Origin: Siderastrea siderea
Lineage: Eukaryota; Cnidaria; Anthozoa; Scleractinia; Rhizangiidae
Assembly: GCA_964030785.1 (NCBI GenBank)
Contig: OZ034977.1
Span: 27,245,652 to 27,309,651, forward strand
DNA: 64,000 bases
Direction: 5' to 3'
The position numbers and the translations under genes are program-made. This document shows, piece after piece, positions 52,001 through 61,000 of the stretch (positions are counted from its first letter, which is position 1; every line of letters begins with the position of its first letter). The notes beneath the pieces were generated by a model that saw only the letters and a program-made list of their open reading frames with translations, did no database searches and was not told the origin of the DNA.

Positions 52001-55000
52001 TCTCCACCAAGGGAGAATTATTTTTGTTAGCTCTTCAGTAAGCTGTACTGATGAAGTACATATCATTGCCGTTACGAATGCTATAGAGTGTGTTCGCAAC
52101 GGCCATGCTGAAGGAGGAAAATAATGGAATTCCTTTTCATAAGATTAGGAAAAAAGTTTTATTTTTATACAAATAGCTTATATTGCTTTGCTCCTCCAGC
52201 ATGGCGGGGACGAACACACTCTATTATATAACTTCAGTTTCGAATTAACCCGGAAGAATCATACAGTCGGGTAGGGTCAGATTTGATTTCTAAGTCCACC
52301 ATTAAAGGGGCATATTCACGAGGATTTCGCAGATTTTTGGGCAAAACTGTGCTAAAATTATCGGTAGCTAACTTTATCCATGACCAACATTGCGTTTGAA
52401 CATTTAAAGGACCATATTAACTTAATTTCATTAAGAGAAAACAAACCATGACCATTTAATATCGATTTAATGTCAAGACGCTGAAAGAATTTGAAAAGTT
52501 TAGCCTAATTTTTTCAAATTTCAATCCATTTCCATCCGTGCCATCCGTAGCAACAGACGACAAAAAATAGTTTCAGTGAAGTAATATAGTCTTTGGTAAC
52601 AAAACTAGACCATTATTTGTGGGCGTTCATTGATGTGAGGACATATTTTTTATTTTTAAAGTGAACTAAAATAGCGTGACTATGCCCCTTTAAGTAAATC
52701 ATGGAAACTTTTACTCAAAGCTCCTATTGCAATTGCAGGCCAATCTTAACGTCAACACTATCATGATTAAGTCATACATACACTGCACATTGACAATGGC
52801 ACTAGCATTGACAGTTGAATTTAACCCATTGTCTGCTGAGCACCAGTATTTCCCAGACTTGCTCCTCAAGGCTTCAAAGCTCAGAGTGTCGTTTGTACCC
52901 ACAGTCTTCCCATCTTTAGTCCACGCTATCTTTGGTGCTGGGTTACCGATTGCATTGCAATGGAATGTCACAGTGGAACCCTCAATGATAGTAACGTCAT
53001 GTGGTCTTGATGTTAAGCTCGGTGTAACTGCAAAAAATAAAAGAGCTGATGAAATATTCACGTGAAAATAGCAGTGCGTTTTAAGTTTAATTACATAGGC
53101 AGCCCTCGAATATGAACAATCACGCGTTGAGGTTGGCTCAGTATCTTAAAGGCACATCTATCACAGCGATTTGATATTATACACGTACTGACTGAGAGGG
53201 AGGGCCGGACAGGAAAATGTTTGGCTCGAGGTCACGACAAACCGGATAACTCTGTTACTTAGTAAATTAGTATATGTTTGCTTAATTTTGGTCAAAAACG
53301 TCGTAAACATGCTCCTGAATAACCCCTGAACGTTTAAGTGCGCGCTTGCGCACGTGCTGAATGAACAAATGACGAGATGCGGCCAGAGGACTTTTTAGGG
53401 CCGGCTCATGTCAACCCGTCCGGCCCTGCACGCGTCAGCTCGCCAATACGTTTACTTTTGAATTGCTTCAGCGGGCCGCAGGGTGGCATGGTAAAACATG
53501 TTAAACATTGTTTACGGATATTAATGTTCCACGGCCACCATATTTTTGCAGGATGTTTTCAAACATACTACTTTTTTAATGACTTATTTTACTTTTTTGC
53601 TGCAACGTTAACACCGCGATGTCATTTTAGCATTTTGTAACTGGTCGTGGTTACTCTTGAGGGAATTTTGATGCCCTTTTTAGGATGGCGCTTCCTTTTG
53701 TTTCTGCACATACGTTCTGCATATTTTGGGACGGTCCAAGAAACTCAGGTTTCTTAAAGGACGGTAACTACCGATAAAAAGTATTTTTGCTTGGGTTATG
53801 ACCATGTGAGTAAGCACGTCCTAGTAAAGGCTGTTGGAATCCAGGGGTAATCGCGCATTTTTCAGAGATAATGGAACTTTTAAGTTCCATAAAAATTTGA
53901 AAAGAAAATGTCATACATTGTTCTGTATTTTTAAAGCGTTTCATTGTTGCTTAATAATCTTTGAAAAATACTTGGTTACAAACAAGTTTCTCTTTGGATT
54001 CCAAGAGCGCTTGCTAACATCTGCTTTTCCCACCTAGCTCAAAAATACCGTTGTATTGGTAAGCACCCTCCTTAAAGTTTTAGGCAGTTAAGTAATTTCT
54101 AAGTCTTGTGACGACATCATCTCTTTTTGTGGACTTCAAAGGACACCCTTTTAACGTACAAAATACCTTCAACTTTCGTTGTCATAGTTTTAATGCTGTT
54201 GAAATTATTTCTTGTTTTCTTAGACAAGGGGCTTTGCCTATTGTCTTTGTCTACATATGCCTCTAAATGGGAATCTGTGAACCGTTAGAAAAGAAAACAA
54301 ACAAGCAAAATGCTGTGAATCACCCTGCGATGGACTAGCATTCCATGCCGAGGTCACCATGGAGCAGTGTTACTCTTAGTTACTTTCATAGGCTGCAGAC
54401 ACAGCCTTAAGACTAGGACGTGTGGGCTGTCTTCAGCCTGAATGCAACAACTTTCTAAAATGATGCTCCTACTCACATTTCACGTCAAGAGCAGCACTAG
54501 CATTGACAGCTGCACCTAACCCATTATCAGCAGAACACCAGTACTTTCCAGAGTGGCTTCTGAGAGCTTTAATGTTCAGTGTGTCCTCTGAACCCACAGT
54601 GGTCCCATCTTTCACCCAAATAATTTTTGGAACAGGGTTACCAACGGCCGTGCAATGGAATGTCACTTCCTCGTTTTCAACGACTGTCTGATCAGATGGT
54701 TTGCTGGTTAAACTTGGTGGAACTATGAAATAATGAGAAAAATTTTAAAGTGTGATATTAAAATGAGATCGGATTGCTGCCCTAAATCTATACTTCTGTG
54801 CGATTTTCCAACCTTTTTGAAGCTCAAAGATGACAGTTGTTTCGACGATAGTCTCTTGAAGAGAGTCGATATTCTTGACGTTTTGAGAATTCCCTTTAGT
54901 GTTAAGACGGATTCCGCTCAACGTTCGAGCAATAAGTGCAAAAAATATTTACCAAAAAACTACTCATAGCACGGTAACATTCTAAATGCTATTTGAAACA

Positions 55001-58000
55001 TCTCACTCTAGTTCACTTGCCCAAGTGACCCCGCGATGAAATTCTCAAGCATTCTCAAGAAAATTAATTTCAAATCTCGTAAAAGTATGCTAAAAACGGG
55101 CGCCATATTGTTTTGATCTGACATGAAGCGTCTTTTTAATTGAAATATGGATAACTTCAAATCCAATTTTCTCAGGCGGGGTCAGCTTGGGAGCAAAAGT
55201 AACGATAAGTTCTTCTTATCTGTTCTCAAAATGTGACAGTGCTGCAAGTATTTTTTTGGTAACTTAATTTTTGCACTTACTGCTTAACAAACTTCTCGAA
55301 TTTAACACCTTTCTATACAAATATTTTCGTCACGTCAAAATTAATACTCACACTGTACATCAAGTTTGGCACTCGCATTTACAGGCAAATCCAAGCCATT
55401 GTCCGCTGAACACCAGTATTCCCCAGATTGATTCCTTTTCGTCACAAAGCTTAGCGTTTCTCCTTTGCCCACAGTCATCCCATCTTTGGTCCACGTAATG
55501 TTTGGGGCTGGGTTTCCAGTGGCATTGCAGTAGAACGTTGCAACTGCAGCCTCAAGAACTATCTGGTCTTTCGGTTGTGTGGTTAAACTTGGTGGAACTG
55601 TAACGGAAAATTAAGGAAATAGATTAAATGGTCAAGAAATTTTTTCGCTGCTCAAGGGTGCGTGGCTGCACCGTGTGAGGAACGATCCCTAAATAAGAAC
55701 TGGATATTGTATGTTTTTCTAAAGACTGTTAGGAAATGAGCCCCTGTAGCTACCAAACATGGGATTGACACTATGGTGTTTGTTTTGCTTTGTTTTGTTT
55801 TGGATTTTTTTAAGCAACGGTATTTCACACAGTTTTTTGAGCTGGCCCAGTTTTATTTTGAACTATCCATTCACGTGTATGGGGAAAATCTTCTTACAAA
55901 CACGCATAGCCTAAAGCTGTTTCATGAGTCTTCTAAGCGCTGGGCCTTCAGGTTGTACGTAGTTTTTCATCGTTTCTCGCACGACCATTTAAAGCAGTAT
56001 AAAAGCACAGATTGTCAAGTTCCATGTGTATACTGATACAGACGAGATGATTTTTTATTCCTTGCTTAAATAAGACCCACCTACTTAATGCCATAGTTAC
56101 TTACATTTAACATTCAGGTCAACACTAGCATTGACAGCTGGACCTAACCCATTGTCTGCTGAACACCAGTATTTCCCAGAGTGACTCCTGAGAGCTTCAA
56201 TGTTCAGTGTGTCTCCTGAACCCACAGTCGTCCCATCGTTGATCCAAGTAATTTCTGGAACGGGGTTACCGATGGCCTTGCAATAGAAAGTGACCTTCTC
56301 GTTTTCAACAGCTATCCGGTCAGATGGTTTGCTGGTAAAAGTTGGTGGAACTATAAAACAATAAAAAAAAAAATGTTGGGTATGATCTTAAAATGAGATC
56401 GCCCTGGGTTTTAGTTAACTATAGCAAGCATGGATTGCTCACCTAAATGTATGCTTGTACGATATTCCGACTTTTTCGAAGCTCAAAGGTAACAACAAAT
56501 GTTTGGAATCTCATCATATTCTCTCATTACTAAATATCTGGGAGCATTTTTGGCGTTTTGTGCGTTTTCTTTAGTGATGGATATCTTACCAAAATTCTCA
56601 AAATTGAAAACCTTTCCAAAACGCTTTGTGTGAGAATAATGCGTTTCGCCATATTATCAAAACTGATACTCACACTGTACATCAAGTTTGGCACTGGCGT
56701 TTACAGGCAAATCCAAGCCATTGTCCGCTGAACACCAGTATTCCCCAGATTTATTCCTATTCGTCACAAAGCTTAGCGTGTCTCCTTTGCCCACAACCAT
56801 CCCATCTTTAGTCCACGTAATGTTTGGGGCTGGGTTTCCAGTAGCATTACAGAAGAACATTGCAACTGCAGTCTCAAGAACTGTCTGGTCCTTTGGTTGC
56901 GTGGTTAAACTTGGTGGAACTATATCGAAATTAAAAAAAATCTTTTTATCACTGCTTTTTCAGGGTGAAGTATTAAATCTTTTATAGCACCATCATTACA
57001 AACTACCAGTACCACGTTTTCCTACTTACACTGCACATCCAGGTTAGCACTTGCGTTCACAGATGCTCCTAACCCGTTGTCAGCTGAACACCAGTATTTC
57101 CCAGAGTGTCTCCTGAGAGCTTCAATATTTAGTGTCTCTCCTGAACCCACAATATCCCCATCCTTAAGCCAAATTATTTCTGGAACGGGGTTGCCAATAG
57201 CCTTGCAATGGAGTGTAGCTTCTTCGTTTTCAATGACGGTCTTATCAGATGGCTGTGTTGTAACACTTGGTGGGTCTAAAAAAAAGAACATCATGAAGTC
57301 GAACAACTTTTCTGGCAAAGCATTAAACACAAATAAATTTACCACATTTAGCTAAGTACTTATATCGCGCACACTTTGAGCAGAGGTGATTACATATAGA
57401 TAATTGGATTATACTAATGTAAAGACAAATTAGATTATAAACGTTTCAATAATTGATTCTTTCGTATATAATTTTAGCGAACCAAACCGATTAACCGCAT
57501 ACCTATATTGATTTGCTAAACAGCCGGTTGTATCTTTTTGTATGTGTAGGCGCGTGGCGCGAGAACTTGAGCTTCTTAGTTCACATTATGTGACGTAATA
57601 GACCTCCAGTTATTTTGACGAAGGCGAACCCTTGGGCTTTAAGAAAGTTATTGGCGTTGAAGTTTGAGTGAAGCCATGATAATAACCCCATAAGTGCTTT
57701 TTTTAAATATAGGGAAAGCTTTTCAAATAGAACTCCAGAAGCTTGAAACAAAGCAAACAAAAAATGGCTATGCATTTCGTTATCATTTGTCTTGCCCTTA
57801 TGATTATATGCTACAAAAATTAATGTGTGGATGTAAAGACTAGAATAAAAAATGGGAGGCCTATTTGAGAACATTCCATTCGTCCAACCAAGCTCTTCAA
57901 GGCTTCATGTACTGCTATTGGAAAAAGAAAAAACGACATTGGAACTGGAGGAATTAAACACAACAAATAATGCGAGTAGTCACTTCGCACCAAGTCAGAG

Positions 58001-61000
58001 AAAAATTAATCGTCAGATGAAGATTCATCATGATTCTCATTGGTGCGAAAAGTCAGAATATAAGGCAAAGCCCAACAGCGGGAAGTTGGGATGAAAAACG
58101 TAATTTACCCTTTTGTTTGAGTGATTAATACTTACACAGTACATCAAGAACTGCACTAGCATTTGCAATGGTCCTTAACCCGTTTTCCGCTGAACACCAG
58201 TATTCTCCAGAACGATTCCTATCAGTGACAAAGCTCAGCGTGTCTCCTTTACCCACAATCTTCCCGTCTTTAGTCCATGTTATATTTGGCGCAGGGTTAC
58301 CAGTAGCGGAACAGTGGAAAGTCACTTTCTCATTTTCAATGACTCTTTGAGTGGATGGTTTGGTGGTCAAGGTTGGTGAAACTAAAAAACAAAATCCGTT
58401 ACAAAAACAACAACTTAAACGCATTGAACAGACTTGGATCGCAACTAGCTCACCTTGTGTATTACCTTATATGAAGTTGCGAAAAATGATATGTTTTTTA
58501 ATGTTCTTAACTATTTTTTTTCGGGCAACTTTAACTGAGTAACTGTAAGTATTATCTTCTATAATAAAAAGCTCAACTAGATCTGCCACTGGCCATACTT
58601 ACACTGGACTTCAAGGAAAGCACTGGCATTTACAGCTTCGTCCACGCCATTGTCTGCTGTACACCAGTATTCACCAGAATGGTTTCTATCAGTTACAAAG
58701 CTCAGCTCGTTTCCTAAGCCTACGGTCTTCCCATTCTTAATCCATGTTATCTTTGGATCAGGATTACCAGTGGCCGCACAAGTGAATGTTACTTCCTCGT
58801 TTTCAACAACTTTGCGATCAGATGGTTTGGTGGATAATCTTGGGGAAACTATAAGAGAAAGAAGATGAGAAATTAGGATTATTATGGAATATAGCACCTC
58901 CTTTAAGTTGAAAAAGTACTGCATAAACTGGACTGAAACCTGAGCTGCCAACTTGTTTATTGTTGTATTTAATGTCCCTATGGATAACCTACTGCAAAAG
59001 ACAAACTTTAACTCGTCGGTTTTCCAAACGTTCATTACTACAAAAACTGTTACCAAATAGTGCATATGAATTTGAACATTTACGTACACTGAACATCAAG
59101 ATGGGCACTGGCATTGACAGCTAAGCCCAACCCATTGCCTGCTGAGCACCAATAGTCTCCAGAATGGTCCCTGCTGGCTTCAAATCTCAGTGTTTCTTCT
59201 GTACCCACAGTCTTCCCATCTTTCATCCACGTTACCTTTGGAGCAGGGTTACCAATGGCGGAACAGCTGAATACCACTTCCTCATTTTCAACAACCGTTT
59301 GATCAGATGGCTTGGTGGTCAGACTCGGTGAAACTGAATACAAAAGACAAAGGCAACAAAGATAAAAAATTTATCATGTTAAAAAAAACACCCTCTGAAT
59401 TGGTATACCAACCTCGTTACTTAGCATGGAAAGGCGAGAAAATTGTTTTGGGAATGCATTGCGCTATCCGGATAAAAACCAGGGGCTGGATTCATGAAGC
59501 CATCCTAAGATAAGATGTGTCTTATGTATTGTTTGAAAACAAAGCCAGTTGTTAAAGTGCACCTAACCCCAAAAATGTTTTTTCGGCTAAATAAATTCTG
59601 TTATCATCTGGAACATTTCTTTGCAAAAATTTTTTGATTTGGTTAAATTCTCGATTTCTGTGCCCTGTTAAATTCAAGAAAAATTTGGTTCACGTCCGAG
59701 TAAGAGGAACCTGGGGCAAGCCGTAGTTGTGACGTCAGATCAAGAACCAAGAATTCCACGCCGCTTAGTTTTTAGCTGTTTCTCTGACTTTATTTGTTTA
59801 TCGAAGCCTTCTGACCTTCTAGCTAATTCGAACAAAGTCATAGTATGACTAAAATTCCAATGTTGTAATCCAAAGCAGATACTGAGACAAGCTACGCGGA
59901 TTCTGCTGATTTGTAGATGAATTTTAGCTCTGAATACGAGATAGATGCGGAACACGAAGTCGACAGTACACCGCCAAAGGACGAAGAAAGTATCGTCCTG
60001 CCCATATCTGCTAAAAAGCCGCTAACCAACGAAGAATGAATTGCTCAATGCAAAAAGGAAATAAAGGCAAACTAAGAACTGGAACAGCAAATAAGGCAAC
60101 TTACGATTGGCCTTGGAGGGCCGCGAAGAAGCTGGAATGCTGAGCTTCGCCCGTGAGTGTTTACATTTTATTTTGGTCTTGGTTTTCCTGCTCTCCGCTT
60201 CTCGTATTTGAGATTTATATTCAAGCTGAGGGAACCTCTTATAGAAATGGAGATTTTAATAAAGGATTCCTTTCTTCATTTATTTATTTTACACAGAAGT
60301 AAATGTGGAAACTGCGATATTACTTACGTCTCGTCTATTTCTGTAACCAGCATTAACAATAACGACAATTTATAACACTAGTGAATCAGGAGGGCAATTA
60401 TTTTCTAAAGGACGTTGACGAGAATTAGAAGCACGAGAGTTTGTTAGTATTGGTTCAACTGCGATTATCTTACCAATCATTTTCCTCGCGTCAACATGCA
60501 AGCAGTTTCCTCAGATCCCAGCGCGAGCGGCAATGTACAAATTATGTAAATCAACCGGCCCTCGCTTAACTCGCGACTCGAGGCTTTGCCGCTCATCGCT
60601 CACACTTCGATCTTCTTGCGACCTTTCTTCGCACAAAAAATGGTAATAAAAGAATTAAGAAAGAGACTGCTTTTCCTCTACTTCAACGGAGGATATGACT
60701 AAGGATCTCTGCACAGTAATGTTTTGTTATGCTCGAGTGATTTGATATGACTCACGATAAAATTCTCATAGCGTGCCACGTTCATAGACTAGAATAAGGA
60801 ATAATGGCAATGGTTTGTTATTGTGGAGAAAGCGCGTTTGGTTCTGCCGAAGGAGGACTTTCTATGAATATGGTCTTTAATTTTAAACCCTTCGCTGTTT
60901 CTGGGCACCGCTTACATGTAATTATTTAGCGCTTACCGTGTAGCCAACTTGAATCGATTCGCAAAGATAATAATTTTCTGCGTACCGCGTATCGCAGGTA

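Larger units (their letters stand above)
54477..57275. repeat. Older duplication of a two-cassette unit (cassettes 5-9)
   Basis: Cassettes 5+6, 7+8 and 9 alternate between two types (NIEALRSHSG type and LDLPV type). The introns at 54723-54990 and 56351-56520 share ordered similarity (AAAATGAGATCG, GAAGCTCAAAG). The divergence shows that this duplication is older than the 5.5 kb one. Confidence 0.7.
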
